A stretch of 64,000 nucleotides of DNA. Source: Nitrosomonas ureae. GTDB lineage: Bacteria; Pseudomonadota; Gammaproteobacteria; Burkholderiales; Nitrosomonadaceae. Under the pieces are notes generated by a model, which saw only the letters and a program-made list of their open reading frames with translations, searched no databases and was not told the DNA's origin. Shown one piece after another: positions 19,301 through 27,551 of the stretch. A program made the translations under genes and the position numbers. The stretch covers positions 1,302,001 to 1,366,000 of the forward strand of contig NZ_CP013341.1 in assembly GCF_001455205.1 (NCBI RefSeq). The letters are read 5' to 3'. Every line of letters starts with the position of its first letter. Positions within the stretch are counted from its first letter, which is position 1.

Positions 19301-19682
19301 GTGTTCTAACTTTAAATGGTTTGGGTGTGCGGGTAATGACATGAATGACACCGGCAAATAATTCCAGTAATGAAGGCTCATTGTCATTTTCTGGCTGGGG
19401 AAATGCCATGCTTGTTTTCTGATCCAACCTTACCACGCTGGCGTTGTTTAGCAACAGTGCGGCGCGACTGTGTGAACGAGCGCGGATAGTATCTCCCTGG
19501 CAAATAACCGCGTGCATGGCTATTTTTTGCCAAGCTTGTTTATTGGCGCGACGTAATTCTATGATCCCCTGAGCCGAGATTAACCGGGCTACCTCTGATT
19601 CGCAGGTTTCAGCTGCATGTGTGCTATTTACGTGGCTCAGGAATATCAGGAAGAAAAATGCCAACTGTAAGATGGTCGACAT
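16359..19682 (-). CDS. FecR-TPR-outer-membrane beta-barrel fusion (copy 2)
   Basis: A 1107-residue protein from MSTILQLAFFFLIFLSHV (ATG at 19682); an ATG at 19733 would put 17 charged residues before the signal peptide and is less likely, though neither has a good ribosome site. Layout equals copy 1: signal peptide to ~24, FecR domain ~30-180 (ARLISAQGIIELRRAN, GVEGTEFLVSVDE), TPRs ~230-600, C-terminal barrel ending NLLDEEFYYRN...FLKLTMNF. An extra TPR-like stretch (LPELKQFIEFYRQGKVSEAL) makes it slightly longer. The segment around ARVSELLQAQLLQPINVN is almost identical in both copies, while the FecR and outer barrel strands differ strongly. It lies about 155-205 bases downstream of the CHASE2 cyclase, same strand. 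Confidence 0.85.
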   Translation of the reverse strand: MSTILQLAFFFLIFLSHVNSTHAAETCESEVARLISAQGIIELRRANKQAWQKIAMHAVICQGDTIRARSHSRAALLLNNASVVRLDQKTSMAFPQPENDNEPSLLELFAGVIHVITRTPKPFKVRTPFLTGGVEGTEFLVSVDENSTRMILYEGKITATNAQGILALANHEAAIASRNAAPHKISIINPVDTVQWALHYPTIIHAHLPQLTPLSALPELKQFIEFYRQGKVSEALSLLDGIESPDYSDHLSLYRASLLLAVGQANEAKTIIEEVLSKQPDNSEAYALLALIAVVQNSKEQALELATHAHALNTDSTSAMLALSYAQQAHFRIEEALASVLQATTIEPENALTWARLAELHMSTGDLDRAFKAAQQAVNLNPDVARTQTVLGYAYLLQFHTQRAQTVFSQAILLDQADPLPRLGMGLALIREGKLEAGRIELEIAASLDPANSLIRSYLGKAYFEEKRYPQASVQFDLAKERDPQDPTPWLYDAIQKQTQNRPVEALKDIQKSIELNDNRAVYRSRLLLDGDEAARGSSLARIFENLGFEKRALMETAKSLSFDPGNHSAHRFLSDAYVNIPRHEIARVSELLQAQLLQPINVNPVQPHLAVADLNIITGTAPSAIGFNEFAPLMERNKPQFVASGIVGSNGTLGNEVVASLQRDRASIGLGQFHHETDGFRPNNDQKHNIYNAFFQYALTPKLNIQAEARSRASEHGDIQLNFSKFGEDGLNGRSFYRRELNEQVARFGARYTITPNQELLFSTKYIDRDEEIAFSRNENPLTLNLSGLQTEAQHLFRARLFNSIMGGGTYDFGSIYDRNTVYAYTNTHLLTNLTTTVGLSYDTFSSTVNTQIDKINPKIGLQWDITDFFRLRAAWFETTKSHIIAQQSLEPTQVAGFNQFFDEPNGTRARRMGIGFDTRVADKLFSGFEASERDVKVPSAPASEEVLSKQNEQLYRAYLYWLSHTLWAIRGEFQYEKLAHNGANIITNPDRIKTVSTPFSIEHFHPTGLFSRFTTTFVKQDLFLHGDYGRIRDPQKTASGIDSFFLLDYMIGYRFPNRRGILSLEGKNLLDEEFYYRNSYLNLSEPVNPIFLPTRTVFLKLTMNF

Positions 19683-19887
19683 ATTCCGGCAATTAAGCCC
19701 GGAATCAATTATCCGGAATATTTTGATTGTCATGTTCTATGATGGCTCCAGATTCTGGCGTACCTCTGATGAACGCTCCGGAGTTGTAAGCATCCATACT
19801 CGTCCCCCAAGATTGTAACAGGGGTTTGATCATATGAAAGAAGCATCCAGTACTGCTAATTAAGGTTTTGGGATGTAATCATTCCGG

Positions 19888-22161
19888 TTACTTGGTTTCA
19901 ATACGAATGATTGAATTCCATGAATCGACTGGCGGGACGGATTCGTTTTTCTTGCAAAGGTTTAAAAAAAACTTTGAGGGACCATCGTCTGGAATCATAT
20001 CCAGGATTTTATACAAGCCATCACAAGCCTCAGTCCATTGTTGATCCTGGTAAGCCTTTAACGCACAGGAAAATGTTTCACACAGCCACAACTGCATCTG
20101 ACTGGCTGATTGTTTGTGTGCGATAAGCTCGAACAGGTTAACCGGTGTGGATTTTCCGGTCAGGAGAAAATCTCCCAACGGGCGAATCAGAAACTCGTCT
20201 AAGCCCGTGATCACCTGGCCCGATACCAGCAAGCGGGTACCCAGGTATTTATTGACCCCCTGAATGCGGCTGGTGGTATTGACGATATCTCCCACGGCAC
20301 GGTATTCAAAATGATGCAGCGCGCCAATATTGCCTAGTAACATTTCACCAAAGTGCAGTCCCATGCGTGTAGGTAAGTGTGGCTGGTTAGGCGTGTGATT
20401 AAAACGTTCAATGGCGGCAGCGATATCCAGGCAAGCGAGACAAGCATCTTTGCGCAAATCGGAGCTGGCCGAAGTTTTGGCCCATATCGCCAACATGGCA
20501 TCACCAACCACGTCAGATACCGTGCCATTATGCTGCTTTACGGGTTCAAATAAGACAGCGTAGTAGCTATTCATCAATTGACCGAGTTGTTGCGGCTCCA
20601 TTTTTTCCGCCAGTGCGGTGTAGGCTTCGGCATCAGTAGCAAGGCAGGCACCATACACGAGTTGATTATTCAGTGCCATGGTGCCTGAGTTTCTAACAAT
20701 ATCATTAACGACACGATCAGGAAGGAAATAGCCAAAAGCTTTTTTCAGTTGCTGACTTTCAAGTTTTTCTTCGTCATATTTGAGTGTTATCGCTCCAAAG
20801 AAAGCCAGGGGCAGCTGCAGAAAAACTGGATTGATAAGGGGTAGCCAGACACTCAGTTCCTTGAAGAAATAATAGACGCTGCCTGCATAGAGAAGAACCA
20901 GCGCAATACTGGCTACGACAGCACTTTGATTAGATAAGAGCATAAAAACGATACCCAATCCAAGGCCTAATACAAATAAAATGCCCACGCTGCCCATGAG
21001 GGGAAAGGTTCTGATAGGTTTGTTTTCCAGCAAATTGGCAAATGCCGTGGCCGCTATTTCGACGCCGCTAATATAAAGTCCATCGGGGTTTGAGAAAACG
21101 GTGTGATAATCATCCCGCACAATATCTTGTTCCGGTTGAGTAGCCGCAGAGAAACCGACAAATATCACTTTATCTTGAAAATTCATTGCTCTGGATTGTC
21201 CGGCGATCTTATTTTCATCAGGATATAAAACTTGGTGATAAGGTATGGTTTGGATACTGCGCGGCGGGCCATAAAAATTCAAGTAACGGGTGTCGTTTCC
21301 GGAGTATGCATTCAGAAGTGCGTGAAGCGTATTTCTTTGAATGGAATTCAGATTTGCATCGCGATTGAGTTCAGTCTTCAGGCGATGGGCAAGGTCGGGG
21401 TCATTTAGAAAGAGATCGCGCAGTGTGAAAATTAAATCTTCAATATCTGCCATATTTTTGTTATTGGGCAGCTGCGCTGCATAAGCTGGATTAACAGTAC
21501 GTAATAACCGGATAAAATCTTCATACAGCGGTAGCGCAAAAATTTGCAGAACGACAGTGGGTATCGTGGGCATGTCGCCGGCATCGGTTTTAAACACCCA
21601 ATAATGATTGACTCTCTCTTTCTTAGGTAAAGGAAAAGGGGCATGAGCCTGGACAGCGTCAGCAATAAGCGGTAGCAGCGGTATAGGTCCTTCCTTAACC
21701 ATCCGATTATAATTTTTCTCGTTTGCATCCGTGGAGAGCGCGCTATCTTCGTAGACTAATCTTTCCACCAGTACGATGTTACCTGCCGTTTTCATGCTCA
21801 GCGCCAGCTTCTGATCATACGCAGCTATTGCGCTGGGTGTGTCAAAAATAAGATCAAATACAATAATACTTGCTCCAGCCTGGATTAATTGCTCAATAAG
21901 CTGTGCATGTAATTCGCGTGGCCATAATTGTGGAGTCATCGGTAAATTAAACCGGGATGCAGAAGGTTGATCAATGGCAACGACGACGACATTGTCCGGT
22001 GCCGCGACGGTTCCACGTAAATGGAACAACCAGTACAAACCAAATTTCTCTTCCATCCATAATCCTGCAGGAGATAGATGGACAATGGCTCCTGTCAAGC
22101 CGATAACAATGCCAAGGAAAAGGTGCTTAAGCCATCGAATCGTGTTTATTTCTTTAAGCAT
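19888..22161 (-). CDS. CHASE2-domain class III adenylate/guanylate cyclase
   Basis: A 757-residue membrane receptor. A helix at ~13-30 leads into a large periplasmic CHASE2 domain (~35-400: VVVVAIDQPSASRFN, GASIIVFDLIFDTPS, KVIFVGFSA). Three membrane helices follow at ~405-475 (GSVGILFVLGLGLGIVFML). The cytosolic cyclase domain (~510-680) shows both metal Asp (ACLATDAEAYTAL and VSDVVGDAMLAIW) and the catalytic Asn/Arg (NTTSRIQGVNKYLG). The nucleotide-selecting residues cannot be judged with certainty. It should produce cAMP or cGMP in response to an envelope signal. Its association with downstream FecR-TPR-barrel genes suggests a shared signal route. It starts 31 bases after the DUF457 gene's end. 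Confidence 0.9.
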   Translation of the reverse strand: MLKEINTIRWLKHLFLGIVIGLTGAIVHLSPAGLWMEEKFGLYWLFHLRGTVAAPDNVVVVAIDQPSASRFNLPMTPQLWPRELHAQLIEQLIQAGASIIVFDLIFDTPSAIAAYDQKLALSMKTAGNIVLVERLVYEDSALSTDANEKNYNRMVKEGPIPLLPLIADAVQAHAPFPLPKKERVNHYWVFKTDAGDMPTIPTVVLQIFALPLYEDFIRLLRTVNPAYAAQLPNNKNMADIEDLIFTLRDLFLNDPDLAHRLKTELNRDANLNSIQRNTLHALLNAYSGNDTRYLNFYGPPRSIQTIPYHQVLYPDENKIAGQSRAMNFQDKVIFVGFSAATQPEQDIVRDDYHTVFSNPDGLYISGVEIAATAFANLLENKPIRTFPLMGSVGILFVLGLGLGIVFMLLSNQSAVVASIALVLLYAGSVYYFFKELSVWLPLINPVFLQLPLAFFGAITLKYDEEKLESQQLKKAFGYFLPDRVVNDIVRNSGTMALNNQLVYGACLATDAEAYTALAEKMEPQQLGQLMNSYYAVLFEPVKQHNGTVSDVVGDAMLAIWAKTSASSDLRKDACLACLDIAAAIERFNHTPNQPHLPTRMGLHFGEMLLGNIGALHHFEYRAVGDIVNTTSRIQGVNKYLGTRLLVSGQVITGLDEFLIRPLGDFLLTGKSTPVNLFELIAHKQSASQMQLWLCETFSCALKAYQDQQWTEACDGLYKILDMIPDDGPSKFFLNLCKKNESVPPVDSWNSIIRIETK

Positions 22162-22192
22162 AAGCTTGCAGCGTAATATTTATGTAATGGAT

Positions 22193-23203
22193 TCAATCTA
22201 ATAAATGTCCGCCTCGCAGCAGTGTGATAAATTTTTCCCGCGTGGCACGGGATGAATCGCGATAAAGCATATATTTTGCGTGTTGATCCGGTTGTTCCGG
22301 ATTGATCTCGATACCCCAGAGCGGTGCCAGCGTCATCGGTAAATTCGAATAGCGTACATCGACGAGTACATTAGGTTGCTCCGGACGAATTGCCAGCAGC
22401 CCGGCAGAAAAATGACTGAAACGTGCAACATCTTGCGCCAGTACCGAAGCCGGCGGCAGTGTGCTCAAATCACGTTCCAAAACAAATTTTTCAATGGATT
22501 CGCCCGGATAAATGCGCGGCTTGGAAAATAGGCCGACACGAATCGCGTCGACGTATAATTTGCCTTCAAACTCGTAGATTGAGCGCCATAGCAGTAAATT
22601 GGCAAGCGTTGGCTTTACCAGCAATTGTTCTGCTTGTTGCCCCCTTGCCGCAATCAATGATTCAGCAACAGTTTCTGCGCGTTGCAACTGCATCCAGCCG
22701 AACGATAAATAGACCGCCGCGAGTAGCAATCCGATGCGGGCTGCTGTATGACTGTATTTCCGGTATGCCATCACTCCGGCGATCAGCAGAATCAGAGTGA
22801 AAGCCGGGTCCACGACTGAAATGATGCTCAACGCCATGCGCTCATCGCTTAATGGCCATAACAGATGCGTGCCGTAACTGGTGAACGCATCCAGCACACC
22901 ACTTAAACAATATCCGAGAAAAGTGAATAGATACAAACGAGCAAAAGCCAAGCGCTGGCGCAAAAACGGCCATAACAAGAGCGCTACAATCAAGGCACCC
23001 AGCGGTACGAAAAACAGGGAATGGGTAAAATGGCGATGAAATTCGATATTTAGCAGCGGATCATTCTCGGACTGAATCAGAATATCAGCATCCGCAGCAA
23101 TGCCGGCCAGAAAACCGATACCGGTTGCCATACGCGTTTCCTGTTGCTTGGCACCCGATTGTGCCATCGTGGCGCCAAGCAATCCTTGGGTGATTAAATC
23201 CAT
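22193..23203 (-). CDS. Metal-dependent membrane hydrolase, DUF457/YdjM-like
   Basis: A 336-residue inner-membrane protein. The N-terminal part shows the family hallmarks: MDLITQGLLGATMAQSG, then GIAADADILIQ and EFHRHFTHSLFF, with conserved Asp/His that could bind a metal. Four hydrophobic segments lie at ~75-95, 105-120, 140-160 and 165-185. The C-terminal half from ~190 is soluble (LATRGQ-like region, FEGKLYVDAIRVGLF). Family members are called metal-dependent hydrolases; no reaction is established. It is first in a probable minus-strand unit with the CHASE2 cyclase. The 348 bases upstream (23204-23551) contain no gene or clear signal I can support. Confidence 0.8.
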   Translation of the reverse strand: MDLITQGLLGATMAQSGAKQQETRMATGIGFLAGIAADADILIQSENDPLLNIEFHRHFTHSLFFVPLGALIVALLLWPFLRQRLAFARLYLFTFLGYCLSGVLDAFTSYGTHLLWPLSDERMALSIISVVDPAFTLILLIAGVMAYRKYSHTAARIGLLLAAVYLSFGWMQLQRAETVAESLIAARGQQAEQLLVKPTLANLLLWRSIYEFEGKLYVDAIRVGLFSKPRIYPGESIEKFVLERDLSTLPPASVLAQDVARFSHFSAGLLAIRPEQPNVLVDVRYSNLPMTLAPLWGIEINPEQPDQHAKYMLYRDSSRATREKFITLLRGGHLLD

Positions 23204-23551
23204 AGTGTTAAAAGCTGTGAAGAAACAAGCGTCGCTTCACAAGTAAATGTGAATTGATTGAATAAATAAAATATTTTTCAGGTATAGGGCTATTTGCCTA
23301 CACCCTTCTATGGTAAAGCAGAAGCCGATTAATAATCAGAATCCGGAATTACGGGGTAAGTTTTCAAGCTGACCGTTTTCGGATGCAAAGATGATATCAG
23401 TTTCTTTCCTTTTCGAATGGTTTTGTAGCTAATCAATCACAGCGAAAAAATCTCTGTCTGCGGGGCGGCGGTTAACGGCATACTACAAGGAACGCAAGGG
23501 AAGCATGTAATTCATTGATGCAAAATTAGTTATGACACGCCGGTGATTTTG

Positions 23552-25246
23552 TCACAAGAGTGGATCAGTTATACCTATGGCGTGGATTGCGATCAATGTG
23601 ATGATGCCAACTGTGATCAAATAATACAATGTCGGAATAATGGTCATGCGGATGATGCTTCCTTCGTATCCTAACAAGCCGACTATGGCGGATGCTGCAA
23701 CTACATTGTGGATGGCGATCATGTTACCGGCAGCGGCGCCAACCGCTTGTACGGAAACCAATAAGGCACTGGATACACCGATTAATTGCGCGGTATCGAA
23801 CTGAAATTGCGCCATCATCAGATTGGATACGGTGTTGGAACCGGCGATAAACGCGCCCAGCGCACCCACTGATGGGGCAAAGAACGGATAAATGCCTCCC
23901 ATGCTGCTGGCAATCCACTGTGCCATCACTTGCGGCATGGCTGGCAGATCGGCCAGATTGACGCCGGAATTGATCAGAATACGCACCATCGGTACGGTGA
24001 AAATCAATACGAACCCGGCCCCGAGCAAGGTACGCGATGATTCTGTGGCCGCAGCTTTGAGTGCGCTGAATTGCATGCGATGCAGAAAGAATGTCGCCAA
24101 GACCACGAACATCATAATGCTTCCGGACAAATACAAGAATTGGATACTTCCGGAAATATCTTTTTCATTCAGTATATCCGTCCAATTCAAGGTCAGATGA
24201 TGGCTCAAGAACGCTTTTACTTCGATATTGATCCGGGATAGCATCAACAAGGCTGCTAGCAGTGCATAGGGCAACCAAGCCGACATAATTGTAACTGTCG
24301 ATTTTGCAGTTAAGTTTTCTGGTTGGATTTCGACGTTGCCGATCCATTCTGCGGGCCAATCTCTGGCGGCAGGAAAATCCCAGTGCTGTTTGGGTGCCAG
24401 GAATCCGGCTCGAGCCGCAGGCACGACAATGGCTAATCCGATCAGCGCGCCGACAATCGATGGAAATTCCGGCCCCAGGAATATACCGGCCAGTGCATAC
24501 GGTATGACGAATGCGAGCCCGGAAAAAATGGCGAAGGGTGTGATCGCAAGCCCTTCCGACCATGATCGGTTGCGTCCAAAAAAACGCGTCAACATCATGC
24601 ACATCAACAGCGGCATCAATATACCGGCTATGGCGTGGATTATGGCAACCTCACATGTAATCAGGCGGTAAAAATCCTCCCAGACCGAACCCGCCGCGAT
24701 TAATTGCCCGCTGATGCTTGTCTTGTCCAATCCACCCGTTACACCCACAACAATCGGTGTGCCAGCGGCACCGAATGATACCGGGGTGGATTGCACCATC
24801 ATTCCTGCCATGACTGCTGCCAGCGCCGGAAAACCCAGAGCAACCAGCAAAGGCGCAATTATGGCTGCCGGTGTACCAAATCCCGAAGCACCTTCGATAA
24901 AACAGCCGAACAGCCAGGCAACGATAATTACCTGCACGCGGCGATCGGGACTGATATCAGAGAAGCCTCGCCGGATCGTAGTAATGGCACCGGAATGCTT
25001 CAGTGTATTGAGCAAGAGAATGGCGCCAAAAATGATCCATAAAATAGACCCTGTCAGAATCAAACCTTGCAAGGCGGATGCGATTACCCGATTGAGCGGC
25101 ATTTCCCAGGCAATCAATGCGATCATAACGGTTATGATAAACGTCAGCGGCATGGCGCGCCGTGCGGGCCAGTTGAATCCAACCAGTAGTCCCGCAGCCA
25201 ACATGAGCGGCAAGAACGCTAGAAATGAAAGTAAAGATTGGTTCAT
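23552..25246 (-). CDS. L-lactate permease (LctP family)
   Basis: A 564-residue polytopic transporter with about 14 hydrophobic segments, the usual length for LctP/LldP. Landmarks: LMLAAGLLVGFNWPARRAM at the N-terminus, WLFGCFIEGASGFGTPAAI (the family signature), GFPALAAVMAGMMVQSTPVSFGA, and near the end FFAPSVGALGAFIAGSNTVSNLM and GAAAGNMIAIHNVVAAS. It should import lactate (or glycolate) with protons. No lactate dehydrogenase gene is adjacent. Upstream 25247-25528 has only a weak possible 28-codon frame and a small imperfect stem near 25508-25530. Confidence 0.92.
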   Translation of the reverse strand: MNQSLLSFLAFLPLMLAAGLLVGFNWPARRAMPLTFIITVMIALIAWEMPLNRVIASALQGLILTGSILWIIFGAILLLNTLKHSGAITTIRRGFSDISPDRRVQVIIVAWLFGCFIEGASGFGTPAAIIAPLLVALGFPALAAVMAGMMVQSTPVSFGAAGTPIVVGVTGGLDKTSISGQLIAAGSVWEDFYRLITCEVAIIHAIAGILMPLLMCMMLTRFFGRNRSWSEGLAITPFAIFSGLAFVIPYALAGIFLGPEFPSIVGALIGLAIVVPAARAGFLAPKQHWDFPAARDWPAEWIGNVEIQPENLTAKSTVTIMSAWLPYALLAALLMLSRINIEVKAFLSHHLTLNWTDILNEKDISGSIQFLYLSGSIMMFVVLATFFLHRMQFSALKAAATESSRTLLGAGFVLIFTVPMVRILINSGVNLADLPAMPQVMAQWIASSMGGIYPFFAPSVGALGAFIAGSNTVSNLMMAQFQFDTAQLIGVSSALLVSVQAVGAAAGNMIAIHNVVAASAIVGLLGYEGSIIRMTIIPTLYYLITVGIITLIAIHAIGITDPLL

Positions 25247-25528
25247 GGCATTTTTTCTGTTTAAGGACGCAAGTTAATTCCAGGGTTTCATTCAGCACCA
25301 GTTTCTATTTATGATGCATCTGTTCTAAAATCTCGGTTTCTGCGGCGCAGTGTTTACCGGCGGGAGGGCGGTCGGATTTATTTTTCAAGCCGATTCCGAT
25401 GCTGATTTCATGGGATTCTTGTGCCGGGATGATGAAAGTGCATTATCCTGAACTATTCAGCAGACATTGGGTAGGGCAGGCACATAACGCGGAACAATTG
25501 ATTGAAATCCTGATTTAATCGGGATTAT

Positions 25529-25759
25529 CTACCGCTTTCTGAGTATAAAGATGAATTCACCGGTGTTTTGTGTCATAGACAATAATTCATTCCCCGTTTG
25601 CTCGGAAAAAACCTGAAAATCAATCAAAGACCCCGGGTCGGTGGCAACGATTCTCAGTGTTTGTCCGCTGATCATGTCAGCCAGTGATTGTTTGGTGCGT
25701 AGAATAGGCAGAGGACAAACCAAGCCGCTTGCATCCAGTTCTTTGTCTATTTTATCCAT
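25529..25759 (-). CDS. TusA-like sulfur carrier protein
   Basis: A 76-residue cytosolic protein of the TusA/SirA family. The invariant sulfur-carrying Cys is in LDASGLVCPLPILRTKQSL (CPLP motif at ~residue 16), and the second half has LRIVATDPGSLIDFQVFSEQTG, typical of the two-layer fold. It should relay persulfide sulfur, in tRNA thiolation or in sulfur oxidation; neighbours do not tell which. The ribosome site is weak. It lies 52 bases before the porin gene on the same strand. Confidence 0.9.
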   Translation of the reverse strand: MDKIDKELDASGLVCPLPILRTKQSLADMISGQTLRIVATDPGSLIDFQVFSEQTGNELLSMTQNTGEFIFILRKR

Positions 25760-25810
25760 TTCTAATAGTATAAATTTTAAGATTTTATTTCGATTTGATA
25801 AAGTCAGGAA

Positions 25811-27139
25811 TTAAAACGCGAGCTGCATGCGTGAGAATAGGATTTTTTCTGTAGGCTGATCGATTCTGCCAATTGCGCCGTTGAAATGCGTCTGATTGTA
25901 ACTTAATTGGAATTTAACATTGCGGTTGAGATACCAATTAATGCCTACACCAAAATCCTGAGCCTTGTTGACTGAGCGATCCAAATTAAATAAGCCGTGC
26001 GCAAATGCTTTGGTGTCAAGATTGAGTTCCGAGTAGCGTGTGACCAATTGTACGGCACCCAATGCGCTGATATTTTCAAACGTTATCGGATTATGCGGCT
26101 GCACCCTGCGAAATGAGGCATCGCCATTAAAGAGAACCCAGGATAATTGAATTTGAAAAGCATCATTTGTGACTTTATCACTCGCAGTTCCAATTTTAAT
26201 ATTCTGATGGGAAATTGTATACTCTCCCATTATTCCTAACGGGCCCGAATGATAATAAAGCTGGGGACCAATCCGCTCACGGCTACCATCGGCAAAAGCA
26301 CCTTGTGCGTACGATGCAATTATCTGTTGGCCCGGCGAGATAAAGGTTGGCAAATTAGCGTTACCGGGTTGCGTGCTGCCATACTGTGTTCCATAACTAT
26401 AGGCAACGCCAAATCCCAATCCCCGGAGAAATTCGGTGTGAATATGTTTCAGCGGGTGGGAAAAAATGCGCGCAACAAAATCGATACCGCTGCTGTTAGA
26501 ATTAATAACGCTATCACCTATGCCTGAACCGTTATCAACATTACCGTGAAATATACCAATCTGATATTCGGTGGTATCCCAGAGGATATCGCCAAAAACT
26601 TGCGCGCCAATTTCGCGATTAGGCGCCAGATTGGTGGGGAAGGCTCGTTCGTTTAAAGCTAATGCGGTCGCTGACTGCAGGCGTTCCAGTCCAAATGGAG
26701 ATTTGAACTTGCCAACGCGAAGATTGAATGGTTTGATGTAATTGCTTTCAAAAAAAGCATCCAGAATTCCCAGACTCGATTCCAGATTAGGCATAAAGTA
26801 AAAGCTGTGAATCTTACCAAACCTGACTTCAAGTACGGGCCGAATGCGGCGGAAAGTAAAATAATCATTGCCTGTTTCGCTCATATCCTCAAAAAAAGTG
26901 CGTGAATCGGCTTGGATAAATCCTCCTAAGCGTATTTCATTTCTGCCTTTATTCCATCGATATCCTGATCCGGAATCTGTAAAAAATAATCCTGTTTTTG
27001 TTTTATTATTTTGGGAGGATTTTTTTGTGATTGCCTGTTGTGACCGGCCTGGGATATCTTCTTGCGCATAAGCTGCGGCAGGAACATACAAAAAACATGT
27101 TATGAAAATTAAGACACATTTTAACCCGGAGATTCTCAT
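25811..27139 (-). CDS. Phosphate-selective porin O/P-type outer-membrane protein
   Basis: A 442-residue protein from MRISGLKCVLIFITCF (ATG at 27139), which has a clear signal peptide ending AAAYAQ. Frames upstream (27274, 27202) would put an atypical hydrophilic leader before it, so the shorter start is preferred although no good ribosome site is seen. The mature part has typical OprO/OprP strand patterns: RNEIRLGGFIQADSR, FTFRRIRPVLEVRF, then KFKSPFGLERLQSATALALNER and APNREIGAQVFG, ending FSRMQLAF with a terminal Phe. Sixteen-stranded anion-selective porins are expected; the phosphate-binding Arg ladder cannot be confirmed. Confidence 0.85.
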   Translation of the reverse strand: MRISGLKCVLIFITCFLYVPAAAYAQEDIPGRSQQAITKKSSQNNKTKTGLFFTDSGSGYRWNKGRNEIRLGGFIQADSRTFFEDMSETGNDYFTFRRIRPVLEVRFGKIHSFYFMPNLESSLGILDAFFESNYIKPFNLRVGKFKSPFGLERLQSATALALNERAFPTNLAPNREIGAQVFGDILWDTTEYQIGIFHGNVDNGSGIGDSVINSNSSGIDFVARIFSHPLKHIHTEFLRGLGFGVAYSYGTQYGSTQPGNANLPTFISPGQQIIASYAQGAFADGSRERIGPQLYYHSGPLGIMGEYTISHQNIKIGTASDKVTNDAFQIQLSWVLFNGDASFRRVQPHNPITFENISALGAVQLVTRYSELNLDTKAFAHGLFNLDRSVNKAQDFGVGINWYLNRNVKFQLSYNQTHFNGAIGRIDQPTEKILFSRMQLAF

Positions 27140-27320
27140 CGAGAGATACTCATATATTGATGCAATGTTGCTTTGCAAAATATGTTGCAATAATATCCTC
27201 ATTTGATCTAATGATTTAAAACGATGTGGGATCGGATATGGCGTGCTATCCATTGTCGTTTCTATTGAGGTCATGAATAAAAAAATAGTGCTGTTTCAAA
27301 TACAAGTTTCAAATCGTTAT

Positions 27321-27335
27321 CGATATAAGATATCG
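27321..27335. promoter_or_regulatory. Short dyad upstream of porin
   Basis: CGATATAAGATATCG is a perfect inverted repeat (6-3-6) about 180 bases upstream of the porin start used here. It could be an operator, but no second copy was found and the surrounding 27275-27551 gap shows no other gene. Confidence 0.2.
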
Positions 27336-27551
27336 CTCTGTTAAGAAATTTCTGCACAACCTTGCTTGTTATTCCGAACATAGTGCGAAGAATCTTTGGG
27401 AATCAACAATAAGGATTTTTTACTTTGTTCGAAATGACACTTGCTTAGGGCTTTCTGAAGAAATAATCGTTCAGAGGATTCTTCTCTTGTAGTCGAGAGG
27501 TTGCGGATTTGAAGTACTTAAACGAGAGAGTTGGAATAAACTTCGAACAAA

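Noticed and set aside
25427..25518. 28-codon plus-strand frame (start MKVHYPELFSRHW)
   Set aside because: Weak ribosome site and no sign of conservation; could be a gene fragment.
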